Below are positions 10,250 through 19,556 of a stretch of 64,000 bases of DNA, in pieces. The stretch covers positions 124,001 through 188,000 of the forward strand of contig JAIVFI010000022.1 in assembly GCA_025558095.1 (NCBI GenBank), given 5' to 3'. The position numbers and the translations under genes are program-made. The notes beneath the pieces are model-generated. The model was not told where the DNA came from and searched no databases. It was given only the letters and a program-made list of their open reading frames with translations. Origin of the DNA: Hyaloraphidium curvatum. Its lineage: Eukaryota; Monoblepharomycota; Hyaloraphidiomycetes; Hyaloraphidiales; Hyaloraphidiaceae. Position 1 is the first letter of the stretch, and every line of letters begins with the position of its first letter.

Positions 10250-10867
10250 ATTCGGGGGACGTGGAAGCGGGACGTCCTCGCGGAGCGCCGTGCTTGACGT
10301 GCTTGGCGCAAGGAAAAGATGTGGGCCGCGGGTGGCAAAGGCGAGGTGGGGACCGAGCCCTGCACCGCGCCGCAGACGCGGTCCCCCACAAGCGATCCGA
10401 GCATCGCGGCGAAGCATCGGCTTACACCTCCGCGTCCCCAAAGATCGGGACGGTCCCGCACGATGCCATTGTCCCTTCAGCTGTTGGGCCGCAGCTGCGG
10501 TTTCACACACTCCGTTTCCGAGGCTATCTGAACCTTCCCTTTGAAGAGCAAATACCCTGTGCGATAGGTTTCCACGGTGCTTCCTCCGCAATCCGATGCA
10601 AGAGAATCGCTCGATTCGTGGAATTCGATATCCCGGCAGGCGCTGTCCCTGGAATCCTCGTGAGTCTCGTGCCGTCGTTCATCCTTGCCCGAACACACTC
10701 GGCTTCCAATACGGATCGATGAGCTCTCGAATACTTCTAGCTGATTGATGTCGAGCCCGACGTGGAAGTCAGAGAAGGAGGAAGATCCACGTCGGGCTAG
10801 CTGGCTTCGTGAGTCGCGACCCCACGCCTGAACTTGCGCGCACCAACAACCGCCGACTCCCGGACCC
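10250..10867. other. Divergent intergenic region between the acyltransferase and carboxypeptidase genes
   Basis: This 618-bp region should hold the promoters of both flanking genes. GC content drops around 10490-10740. The one distinctive element is a perfect 13-bp inverted repeat at 10754-10798 (listed separately). I see no coding frame. Confidence 0.5.
10754..10798. promoter_or_regulatory. Perfect 13-bp inverted repeat with a 19-nt purine-rich loop
   Basis: Arms agcccgacgtgga (10754-10766) and tccacgtcgggct (10786-10798) are exact reverse complements separated by 19 nt, almost all A or G. It lies 70 bp upstream of the carboxypeptidase start codon. It could be a hairpin in a 5' leader or a palindromic protein-binding site; the core cacgtcgg/ccgacgtg contains an ACGT centre. 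Function is unknown. Confidence 0.7.
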
Positions 10868-12415
10868 ATGGCGCCGAGACTGCGCCTCCCGGCCGTTGTT
10901 TTCCTGCTTTTCTTCCTGCTGCCCGGGACGTACCACGCCAGCGGGGCGTCCGTGCCGCTGCCGGCCGACCGCGACGCGTCGCAACGCGTGCTCCCGCTCC
11001 CCGCCGGCACCCGCCCCGGCGCGGACTCGTACCGCGTCACCTCGCTCCCGGGGGTGCCGAAGGACGTTTTGGCGCAGTACACGCAGCATGCGGGGTTAGT
11101 GGACGTCGACGCGGCGTCCAGGGGCAGCATGTTCTTCTGGCTTGTCGCAGGGCGCGGCGACAGGGGGACAGCTGCCGGGCGGGACAAGAGGCCGCTGATC
11201 CTGTGGCTGCAGGGCGGGCCCGGGTGCTCCGGCATGACGGGACTTTTCCTCGAACACGGGCCGTTCCGCGTCGTTTCGGCTGGGGAGGACGGCGTGGAGC
11301 CCGAGGTCCGGCACAACGTGCCCAACTGGATCTCGGCCGGGGCGGACGTGCTCTATGTGGACCAGCCCGTCGGGACCGGCTTCTCCACGGCTCGATCGCC
11401 GCAGGATTGGAACAGGGACGAGCTCGCGGTGTCGGCGAACCTCGTCGCCGTCCTCGAAGCGTGGTTCCGGATCTTCCCCGCGTACCGGGGCTCGGATTTC
11501 TTCGTCGCGGGCGAGAGCTACGGCGGGCAGTACGTGCCGTACTTGGCGTCCGCGATCCTGAAGAGGAACGCTGCCGCCTCGGGCCCCAGGCCGATCAATC
11601 TCAAGGGGATCGCGATCGGCAACGGCAAGACGGACCCCATGGCGCTCTACTCCAGCCTCATCCCCATCGGCGATGCGCGCGGCCTGTTCCCTCCCAACAC
11701 CTCCTTCCGGGACCGCGCCCTGCGCCACATGGCCGAATGCGCCGAGGAGCAGAACGAGTCCCTCCTCATACTCCGCGAGTCCTGCGAGAAGGTGCTGCAG
11801 ACGGTGCTCCTTGCCTCGCGGACGAGCCCGCGGTACGCACCCTGCGGTGCCAACGTGTACGACCTGAGGATCGTGGACAAGTCGTCCGACTGCTCCGCGG
11901 AGTGGCCGCCCGGATCGAACGCCTTCCGCGCCTACGTCGCGCGGTCCGACGTGGCCAAGGCCGTGCACGCGGACCGCTCTCCGCCATGGGCACCCTGCAA
12001 CGCGGACGTCGGGGCCTTGCTGAACAACGAGACCGTCGCGCCGAGCTCCACCCTGCTGCCCTCGATAGTAAGGTCGGGCGTGCGCCTGCTCCTCTACGCG
12101 GGGGCGGAGGACATGCTCTGCTCGCCGCTTTCGCAGGCGTTCGCGGCCGGGAACCTCACCTGGGACGGCCACCGAGGGTTCACCAACGCGTCGGCGGAGG
12201 AACCGTTCGTCCTTCGGGGCGCGGAGAGAGCGGGGACGGCCAGGGAGGAGGGCAGGGTGGCGCTCGTGACGATCGACGGGGCGAGCCATCTGGCGCCGTT
12301 CGACCAACCGGAAGCCGCCGCCGAACTGATCATGAGGTTCGCGCAGGGGCGGAGGCTGGCGTCGGGGCGGCGGAGGGGAAAGCCGCGGTTCGTGAAGCAG
12401 GGCAGATCCACCTAG
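10868..12415 (+). CDS. Secreted serine carboxypeptidase (peptidase S10), 515 aa
   Basis: Intronless. It begins with a signal peptide (MAPRLRLPAVVFLLFFLLPG). The oxyanion-hole region reads LWLQGGPGCSG. The catalytic triad is visible: S217 in GESYGG, D415 in YAGAEDMLC and H474 in GASHLAPFDQP. Length fits family S10, which removes C-terminal residues from peptides in the vacuole or outside the cell. Unlike Kex1-type carboxypeptidases there is no C-terminal membrane helix, so a soluble secreted or vacuolar enzyme is inferred. Several Asn-x-Ser/Thr sites support passage through the secretory pathway. Confidence 0.93.
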   Translation: MAPRLRLPAVVFLLFFLLPGTYHASGASVPLPADRDASQRVLPLPAGTRPGADSYRVTSLPGVPKDVLAQYTQHAGLVDVDAASRGSMFFWLVAGRGDRGTAAGRDKRPLILWLQGGPGCSGMTGLFLEHGPFRVVSAGEDGVEPEVRHNVPNWISAGADVLYVDQPVGTGFSTARSPQDWNRDELAVSANLVAVLEAWFRIFPAYRGSDFFVAGESYGGQYVPYLASAILKRNAAASGPRPINLKGIAIGNGKTDPMALYSSLIPIGDARGLFPPNTSFRDRALRHMAECAEEQNESLLILRESCEKVLQTVLLASRTSPRYAPCGANVYDLRIVDKSSDCSAEWPPGSNAFRAYVARSDVAKAVHADRSPPWAPCNADVGALLNNETVAPSSTLLPSIVRSGVRLLLYAGAEDMLCSPLSQAFAAGNLTWDGHRGFTNASAEEPFVLRGAERAGTAREEGRVALVTIDGASHLAPFDQPEAAAELIMRFAQGRRLASGRRRGKPRFVKQGRST

Positions 12416-12591
12416 TGCACATCCCGCGGAGGGAAATAGAAAGAGGAGGGCTCCTGGATTTGGGGTACAGTTTTCGGAGGATCGGGTCGGGCCTGGGCTC
12501 GGCGGCACTAGCCCCGACGAGGGAAGCATAGCATCATTCCACCTTGCCGCAACCCCCGACTCGCCCCCTCCCCGTGCAAAAAACGCCTGCA

Positions 12592-14457
12592 ATGCTGGCC
12601 CAAATCCTCCTATCGCCCTGGGTCTTTATTCCCCTCGCGGCTGTGGCCGCCGTGCTGTGGTTCTGGCCGAACACCATCGTCGGTTCGCGGCGCCGCACCG
12701 ATGTCCCCGTGGCGCCGGGCGCGGTCCCGCTGCTCGGGCACCTCCTCGCGATGAAGAAGATTGCCCCGCGGCGCAACGATTTCCTCGCCACGGCGGCGCG
12801 CGACCTCGGCGAGGCACGTGGCATGCAGCGCGCGCCGGCACCGCAACTGAGCAGGCACCCCACGTCCAGGTCGTGCGTCAAACCTTCTGGTCGCCCGTAA
12901 CCGGGTTCGCGGACGTGTTCCTGCTCACGAATGTGGCCGACGTCGAGGCCGTGTACCGGAACCCGTGGGATTTCCCCAAGGGCAAGTTCGGGCCCGTCGT
13001 CGGCAGGGAGCTGTTGGGGCACGGGATCTTCGCCTCGGACGGAGACCACTGGAAGTTCCAGCGGAAGCTGGCCAGCAACATATTCAACGTCAAGAACTTC
13101 AAGGTGGGCCGAGGCGCGAGGAACGTGGGGCGCCAACTGATCGTCTCCCGTAGGACCTGTTCGGCCCCGTCTTCGAGCGCGACGGCAAGGACATCGTGCG
13201 GCACCTCTCGCAGGCGGCCGAGACGGGCGCCGCCATCGACCTGCAGGACCTGTTCCTTCGCGCCACCGTGGACACCTTCGCGACGTGCGCAATGGGCATG
13301 CAGCTCGGGGCCCTGGACGTGGACTACGCCCTCGTGGATTCGGTCGATGCCGCCGGCAACGTCTACAAGTCGTACAAGCTCCCCGATGTCGAATTCGCCC
13401 AGGCCTTCGACGACGCGACCCAGATCGTGGCGTCCCGCATGGGGGATCCGTTCTGGAAGACCAACGAGCTCAAGGACGGGCGCAGGACCAGGCTCGATCA
13501 CGCGCTCGGAGTCATCAACACCTTTGCGAAGACGGTGATCGCCAACAAGCGGCAAAACGGGGTCAAGCAGGGGCGCGAGGGGGACATCCTCGATATGTTT
13601 CTCAGTCAACGCGACGACGAGGGGAAGGAGCTCGACGATGAGTTCCTGAGGGACACGGTTCTGAACTTCCTCGTCGCCGGGTGTGTTGGGATCGCGTCGC
13701 GGCCTCAGCGTCGAGCTGATCCTTTTCTCACTCGCCAGCCGCGACACTACCGCGCAGACGCTTTCGTGGGTCTTCTGGAAGCTTGCACAGCACCCCGACG
13801 TCCTGCATCAGGTCCGCGAAGAGGTCCTGCAAGTCGTTGGACGCGAGGGCGAGATCCCGTACGACGCGCTCAAGGACCTGCGGTACTGCAACGCCGTCTG
13901 GAACGAGACGCTTCGCCTCCACCGTTGGTACACGCCCACCTTTGCAATGCGCATCTGATCGTTGTTCTGCAGCCAACGTCCCCGTGCAGTTCCGCCAGTC
14001 CGTCAAGGACTGCGTCCTCCCCGGCACGGGCACCCGGCTGTACAAGGACGACATCACCATGCTCTCGTCCTACGCCATGGGCCGGCAGACGCGCATCTGG
14101 GGGCCCGACGCCGAGGAGTTCAGGCCCGCGAGGTGGCTCGACGAGAAGGGGGGGCTGGTCAAAACGAACCAGTTCCAGTGGCCGGCGTTCAGCGCGGGGC
14201 CGCGGATCTGCTTGGGGATGCAGAGTGAGTTTCGAGGGTCATTTGCAACGCCATGCATGGTCCTGACCCGGATCGCAGTGGCGACGCAGGAGGCGTTGGT
14301 GTTCCTCTGCTCCATCGTGCGGCGTTTCGACCTGCAGGTCGTGAACGAGGACCACCCGTCCAAGTACGGCGTGCCCGAGACGAAGGAGGGGCGCTACATC
14401 TTCGGCATCAGCCTCGGGATGCGCGGAGGCCTCGAGGTGGTGCCAAAGAAGATCTGA
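12592..14457 (+). CDS. Cytochrome P450, six exons, about 532 aa
   Basis: An N-terminal membrane anchor (WVFIPLAAVAAVLWFW) starts the protein. Exons 3-6 are firm: 13154-13680, 13739-13923, 13973-14224 and 14279-14457, with exon 2 ending at 13103. The joins restore the I-helix motif AGRDTT, the K-helix ETLRLHP and the haem loop FSAGPRICLG, whose Cys ligates the iron. Only the first junction is doubtful: no GT donor keeps the frame, whereas a GC-AG intron 12814-12869 (56 nt) does. The sequence around WDFPKGKFG and ESVK-like B-helix resembles CYP52/CYP86/CYP704-type fatty-acid or alkane hydroxylases. ER membrane location is inferred; substrate unknown. Confidence 0.88.
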
Positions 14458-15364
14458 GCTTGCAAGTGAAAAAGGATGTGTCATTGACGTATTTGGAATT
14501 CAATGCAAAAGGTATCGCATCAAGGGTGCCGGTACTTTCGTGTTTAAGGTGTCCGGAAACACCGCCTGTTTCAGTGGTATCAGGCTTCCACGCCCTTTTT
14601 TCGTAGTCCAACCGGGATGGGCGCCCGGTCCGGCCCCTTGACGGGTAGATGGCGGCCGTCCCATCCGGCTCGTGCCCCGTATTGGCCGTCGGCGCTCCCA
14701 TTCAAGGGAGGTTCGGCCCCGGGGCACGGCCGCCACCAGTGCGCGCTCGGCAGGGAGCCTCGGCGGGCCACTCGGGGCCGCTCCGCCCGCGATCGCGCAC
14801 CGCATTGCCAATTTGGTAACCGAGCTGGTTCGGATGCGATGGTGGTGGAGGATGATGGGGGAATATATTGATGCTGCTGTGGGCGAGGACGAATTTCGTG
14901 TGGCCGCGACCCGTGGCGAGCTGAGGGTGCGGGCTGGTGATCCTCACTATCCACCGTCCCGTCGCATCTAACCAACCGGCCACTCCTGCGCGCGTAAATC
15001 GATCAAGCCCTTCATAAAGAAGATTCCAGCGAGCGCAAAATTCTTGCTTGCTTGCTCCGATCGACGAGAAGTTTCGACGCAGCGGAACTTGACGGGGTGC
15101 AGCGTGCGCTGACGGAGAGCTGCGGATTTCGACCTCGTCGGTAACTGAGCCGGATGCGCGGAGGACGAAATGATACTGTGAAAGCTTGCGAGTGACGGAA
15201 AGGGAATCGCGTGGCATGCGATGATTTCGCATGGCTATTTGGCGCTCCAGGGCCCAGGCGGCGCATGACGCAACAAGGACGCAAACTCTTTAAGGCCTCT
15301 GCCGCTCCCCTTTCGGCGATTGGACGTCGGCAGAAGACCGCCTCTTGCTCACAACGGACACACG
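14458..15364. other. Intergenic stretch, no gene seen
   Basis: About 900 bp between the P450 stop and the BAP31-like start. The part 14458-14600 and 14980-15240 is noticeably AT-richer than coding DNA. There are short GC-driven frames on both strands but none with domain-like content. No repeats or RNA genes recognised. Confidence 0.5.
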
Positions 15365-16057
15365 ATGTCGCTGCTCTACAACATCGTGGGTGCCGGCCAG
15401 TCCCAATGAACTCAGAAGACCTGACCTCGAACTCGCTCGTTGCCAGGTTTACACAATCCTCCTCGGGGAATGTTCAGTCCTCACCTTCTTCGTGCTCCCC
15501 ATCCCACTCGAGATGCGCAAGGACGCCCTGGAGTTCCTGAGCTCGAACCCGGCCGTCCAGCAGTTACTTCACGCGGTCCGCATCTCGTTCATCGGAGTGG
15601 GCGTGCTGTTCTTGGACGCTTGGAGGATCGTCTACGCCGATGTGCCGCCCGGGGGCCATGACGATGACGTGGTGAAGAAGAGAAACATGTCAATGGGTTT
15701 TGACCAGCAGGCTCGATTCTGGCGGGCGCAACGCAACCTCTGTGAGGCTCCCGTTCCTGCCCGGCAAGATAATAGGAGGCTCTGACCTCACCTCGTGCGC
15801 AGACTTGACCGGATTCACTTTGTTCCTTGGCTTTGTGCTTTACTGCTTCTTTGAGACGCTGCTCGAGCTCCAGGGCGAGGTCCAGGCTGCCAAGAAACGA
15901 GCTGAAGAGGATGCGCGGCAGAAGTATGAGTAAGTGAACCTCAGGCCAATGATTGAAGGGGTTTGCGATATACACACGTAGAGAACTGAACGAGGCCCGC
16001 GAGGCAGAGGAGCGCAAAGCTTTGCAGCGAAAATGTGAAGAGCTACTGGCGATGTGA
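15365..16057 (+). CDS. BAP31/Yet-family ER membrane protein, four exons, 172 aa
   Basis: Exons 15365-15385, 15447-15741, 15803-15929 and 15982-16057 sum to 519 nt. The product has three membrane helices: one reaching into ECSVLTFFVLPIPL, one around ISFIGVGVLFLDAWRI and one at TGFTLFLGFVLYCFFETL. A charged C-terminal coiled coil (residues about 140-170) follows. This is the layout of BAP31 in animals and Yet1/Yet3 in yeast, ER proteins that assist export and quality control of membrane proteins. The motif PLEMRKDALEFLS is strongly family-like. The C terminus is short for the family (usually over 200 aa) and lacks a KKxx signal. Confidence 0.88.
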
Positions 16058-16167
16058 GCCAAATGGATCCTCGACGTGCACGCTTCCAACCCCAAAGATG
16101 CTTGATCCGGTCTAGTGTAGAGAATCTAGCGTCTAGCGCAAATAAGCCGTCGCCAACCGCGAGGGCG

Positions 16168-17174
16168 CTACCACGGCAGCTCGCCGCCATCGAAGCTCCT
16201 GAACCTCCCGTTGTCTCCCTCCCCCAGGCTCTCCACCACGTCCAGCATCCCCTTGACCGACTGCTCCGGCGACACCGGCGCCGTCGGCCCGCCCTGTAGT
16301 CGCGAGTGAGCCCCGGGCCGGGATCGACGGGACGGGCGCGCCCACCATGTCCGTGCTGACCCATCCGGGGTGGATGGGAACGACGATGAAGCCCTCGGGT
16401 CCCAGAGTCTTGGCGAAGCAGTGGGTCGCTGTCGATGAGCCGGGGCGGGCAATCAGTCCCGTTCGCCGGGATCGAGCGACCTCGCGAACGCACCCATGTT
16501 GAGCGCGGCCTTCGAGACGCGGTAGGACACGTCCCCTCCGGATGCGCTCCTCGCCATGCTCCCCATGATGGAGGAGATGTTTAAGATTACTTTCGTTTCC
16601 TTCTTGTGGAGGCTGGGCACGAGGGATTCCGAAATGAGCACGGGGCCGACGACGTTGGTGAGGAAGGTCGAGTTCAACTGCTCCCCGGTCCTGGACCCGG
16701 AATCAGAGGATGACCAGCACAAACAAGAGCGAGGGCCGGATGGACTTACGTTTCGAGCGGGGGGACGCCGCTGATTAGCCGACCGGCATTGTTGACGAGC
16801 ACGTCGATCCCGTCCGGGAAGAGCCGCTCGATCTCGGCCGCCGCTTTGGAAATGCTCGACTCCGAGTCCGCATCGAGTTGCACGACCTAGAACCGGCCGT
16901 AACGCGGCCCCGACGTCAGCAGTCCACCCGTCCTTGTCAAGATCCCAGTTTCCCACCTCCACCTTTCCTCCACCGGCCTTCCGCACCTCATCCCCTTTGC
17001 TCAAATCCCGCACGCACGCGGCGATCCTCCCCCCGGGCCACCTCGCCGCGATCTGCCGCACGAACTCGAGCCCGCTTCGGAGCCTCAACGACGCGTCCTC
17101 GGCGGGGGACTGGCAACCCACAGCCCGCGCGACGCGCCGGTGACGATGATGGTCGGATTCGACAGCGGAGGCAT
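16168..17174 (-). CDS. Short-chain dehydrogenase, C-factor/sniffer type, six exons, 240 aa
   Basis: Exons on the minus strand: 17122-17174, 16957-17083, 16750-16886, 16494-16690, 16346-16428 and 16168-16293 (723 nt). The first intron is only 38 nt; the others are 52-70 nt. The start reads PTIIVTGASRG, the nucleotide-binding Gly motif. NNAGRLISG and the catalytic YRVSKAALNM (Tyr and Lys of YxxxK) follow, with LNISSIMGS providing the Ser. The C terminus matches the HPGWVSTDM and SVKGMLDVV blocks of C-factor-like SDRs, which are NAD(P)-dependent carbonyl reductases, often of unknown substrate. No targeting signal seen. Confidence 0.85.
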
Positions 17175-17359
17175 TTTCGAACGCGTGCCCTGGCGGCGAG
17201 TCGAGGCGAGGTGGTGGCAAGGAGCGGTGTTCAAGGAGCGGTGTTTACGAGAGCGCAATCAGCCGCAGCATCGCCAATCGCGCCACCTGCTCAATCTCCG
17301 GTGCCGCCTGCCAACGCGTCCATATACTTGCTTCGGGAGATCCTTCTACGTCTCGCGAA

Positions 17360-18001
17360 ATGGCCGACGCCGCCCCGCCCGCGCCGCCGCCCGTCACCGG
17401 CCCCGCCGGCGCCACCGACACCGGCGTCCCGCTGTCGACGGCCGGGTTCCCGTACCCGATCGACCACTGGGACTGCCACATTTGTACGACGGCTGGTGCA
17501 CGAGGCGATCCGTTCCTGACGGAAGGACGGCAGACTTCCTGCAGACCAACCCGAAGCAGACCGAGTTTGCGCGACAGCTCCGCGAGACCATCTCGGGGCT
17601 GTTTCCGCAGCTCAAGATGTGGCCGTTCCACGACTACCCGCACGGTTGGTTGCTCGACACTTGGTGACTCTGAGCAAGGTTCACGAAGGTCGCAGGGCCC
17701 CACACGGTCGGCATGTTCGAAGTGGACGTCCGCACCCCCGCAGGTCCGCACCTCTCGCTCGTTCTCCGTCCCCTCCTCACCCGCTCCCCTTCCAGATTTC
17801 TCCGTCTTCATCCCCTGGCTCACCCTCAACCGCGGCCCCCTCTCGATCCTCGTGCACCCCCACCGGCGAGGCCCCGAGGCCGAGGCCGAGCCCCGCGCGG
17901 CGAGGGAGGTCAAGGACCACTACCAGCACTCGTTCTGGATGGGGGACAAGCACCACCTGGACTTTGAGAAGCTGTTCGGGGACCAGGTGCCGAAAATTTG
18001 A
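17360..18001 (+). CDS. DOPA 4,5-dioxygenase-family protein, four exons, 162 aa
   Basis: Exons 17360-17483, 17534-17644, 17696-17743 and 17796-18001 sum to 489 nt, with introns of 50-52 nt. The joined protein reads WDCHIYFLQ near residue 40, [15 protein letters not shown] in the middle and [10 protein letters not shown] towards the end. These His-rich blocks are the signature of the small fungal/bacterial DOPA dioxygenase family (Amanita DodA type), which cleaves catechol rings and in mushrooms makes betalain-type pigment precursors. The metal ligands are probably among the conserved histidines. The natural substrate here is unknown; a catechol is inferred. Confidence 0.85.
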   Translation: MADAAPPAPPPVTGPAGATDTGVPLSTAGFPYPIDHWDCHICTTAGARGDPFLTEGRQTSCRPTRSRPSLRDSSARPSRGCFRSSRCGRSTTTRTVGCSTLGDSEQGSRRSQGPTRSACSKWTSAPPQVRTSRSFSVPSSPAPLPDFSVFIPWLTLNRGPLSILVHPHRRGPEAEAEPRAAREVKDHYQHSFWMGDKHHLDFEKLFGDQVPKI

Positions 18002-18085
18002 GGCGACGTTCGGGAGGAGGTATTGTCGATTGTGGAGAGGTGTACATGGCGGAGGAGTTCCAAGAGAGAGGTTGGGGGAAGTGTC

Positions 18086-18713
18086 CTAGAAGGGCCGTCC
18101 GCGAGGTGCGCCGGGTCCGGCGCCGCGGGGGAATCGTCCCCGTGTACGTTGTGCCTGTGGATGCGGCAACAGCCAAGGTCAACCACAGCAATGGTCGGCA
18201 CGACATGCCGCAACCCACCCTGAGCACTGTCGCCCTCCCCCTTCCCATCCCGATCCCCTTCCCCGTCGACTTCCTCGGGTCCATTCTCTTGAACATCGGC
18301 GCGTTCTTGAGCATGTCCGGCACCACCACGAACCGGACCTGGCTCCCGCGGACGTACACCTGGTCCAGCTGCGTCACGCGGCCGTCACGGTGCGTGGCCG
18401 TGACGTCCTTGAGCTGCATGTTCATGTTGTCCTCCACGTCCAGGAGCTTGCCGCGGTACACGAGCGAGGTCTTCAGCTCGAGCGTGACGACGTGGCCGGA
18501 GGCCTCGTGGAGGAGCTTGACGGGGACGCCGATACTGGGAATCCGGAGTATAAGACCCTGCCGTCCAAAACGCAGCGCGATTCCGGGCAGGCGACCGGGC
18601 AGGACGTCGATGGGCTCCCCCAAGAGGCGACGCGTCCGCCCCTCCCTGCCCGCCTTTCCGCCCGCCCACTGCCCGCCTCCGCCGCCTCGCCGCGCGCACC
18701 GCCTTCTCACCTC
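18086..18713 (-). CDS. SMD3: Small nuclear ribonucleoprotein Sm D3, 129 aa
   Basis: Exons on the minus strand: 18709-18713, 18219-18534 and 18086-18154 sum to 390 nt. The first coding exon is just ATGAG, followed by a 174-nt intron. The product starts [16 protein letters not shown], with the Sm1 motif [16 protein letters not shown] and Sm2 motif [21 protein letters not shown]. The third exon gives the Arg/Gly-rich tail [13 protein letters not shown] that is methylated in other eukaryotes. Sm D3 is a ring subunit of the spliceosomal U snRNPs and acts in the nucleus. Length agrees with the animal protein (126 aa). The tail frame was chosen because it gives the RG-repeat and an immediate stop. 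Confidence 0.93.
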
Positions 18714-19556
18714 ATTTTGCTGCGTCCCGCGGCGGCCCCGCGCGGGCGTCAGCAGAGATGGGCGGGGAGGAAGAGAGGTGAGTTTTGCTGCGCGGTAGCG
18801 GGTGACCGTGCGGAAGGCCTGGGGCGCCAAGCTGGAGGCGGTGGACAGGGACCCTGGGCCGGCTGTTTGGTACGCACTGCGCTGAGCGAGATGCAAGGTA
18901 GCTACATGACGAGTCGGCCGGCGGGACTCTGCACAAGCGCCCGAGGTGCACGGCTCACGTCTGTGCCAAGCCGCAAAGCGCAGCCAGAGTCGCTCTGGCC
19001 GAGAGACTTTCACATCGGACACCTGAAATCGGATGAAGGATGGGAAATGAATGGAATGAGCTCGGAGAACGGGGACATATGGGTCTGGTCTGGCAGCAAC
19101 TGACTGCCCGGACGGCCTTGCTCTTGACTCTACTCCAATAATCTTGCGATCGACTCGCATAAACCATCGGGCTAGCTTCCCCATCGTACTAGATGATGCC
19201 CTGGAAAGTGGTATTCGGTTCGGTATCAAAGGCGGTGGCCCGAGGCAGGCCGACTGGTAAGCCGAGCCCAGGCACCCCGGAAAACCGCACCTCCACCAAG
19301 CGAGAGGTTTCGGAATCACGCCCGGCCGCAGGGCAGATGCTCCATCCGTTGCTTGACTCAACGTCCTTGGTCCCCTCGATGCGTCAGATCCCCGTTTGAT
19401 GCTTTGCGGCGACGGATGAGCCAGCCCAAACACCGCCGGCGGGGGTCCACCCAGCCTCACTTCCAGCATTAGGCCCCAAACGGGCAAACCGATCCCCGAC
19501 CTCTCCTGAGCCCCCATTCGCCCTCCGCGGTGCCCGCACCCAGCGGCTCCCGCGCG
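18714..19556. other. Divergent intergenic region, Sm D3 / beta-propeller gene
   Basis: About 840 bp between two divergently transcribed starts. It holds mixed-composition DNA with AT-richer patches at 19000-19230. No repeats or coding frames convince me. Promoters of both genes should lie here. Confidence 0.5.

Noticed and set aside
10834-12531. 565-residue plus-strand frame overlapping the carboxypeptidase
   Set aside because: Shifted frame of the S10 carboxypeptidase gene with Arg-rich nonsense content; the 515-aa frame has signal peptide and catalytic triad.
11096-12592. 498-residue minus-strand frame opposite the carboxypeptidase
   Set aside because: Antisense shadow with no recognisable motif; high GC depletes stops on both strands.
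17910-19517. 535-residue open frame on the minus strand covering Sm D3
   Set aside because: It reads through the Sm D3 introns and intergenic DNA; only the Sm D3 exons show family similarity, so the long frame is a by-product of high GC and rare stops.
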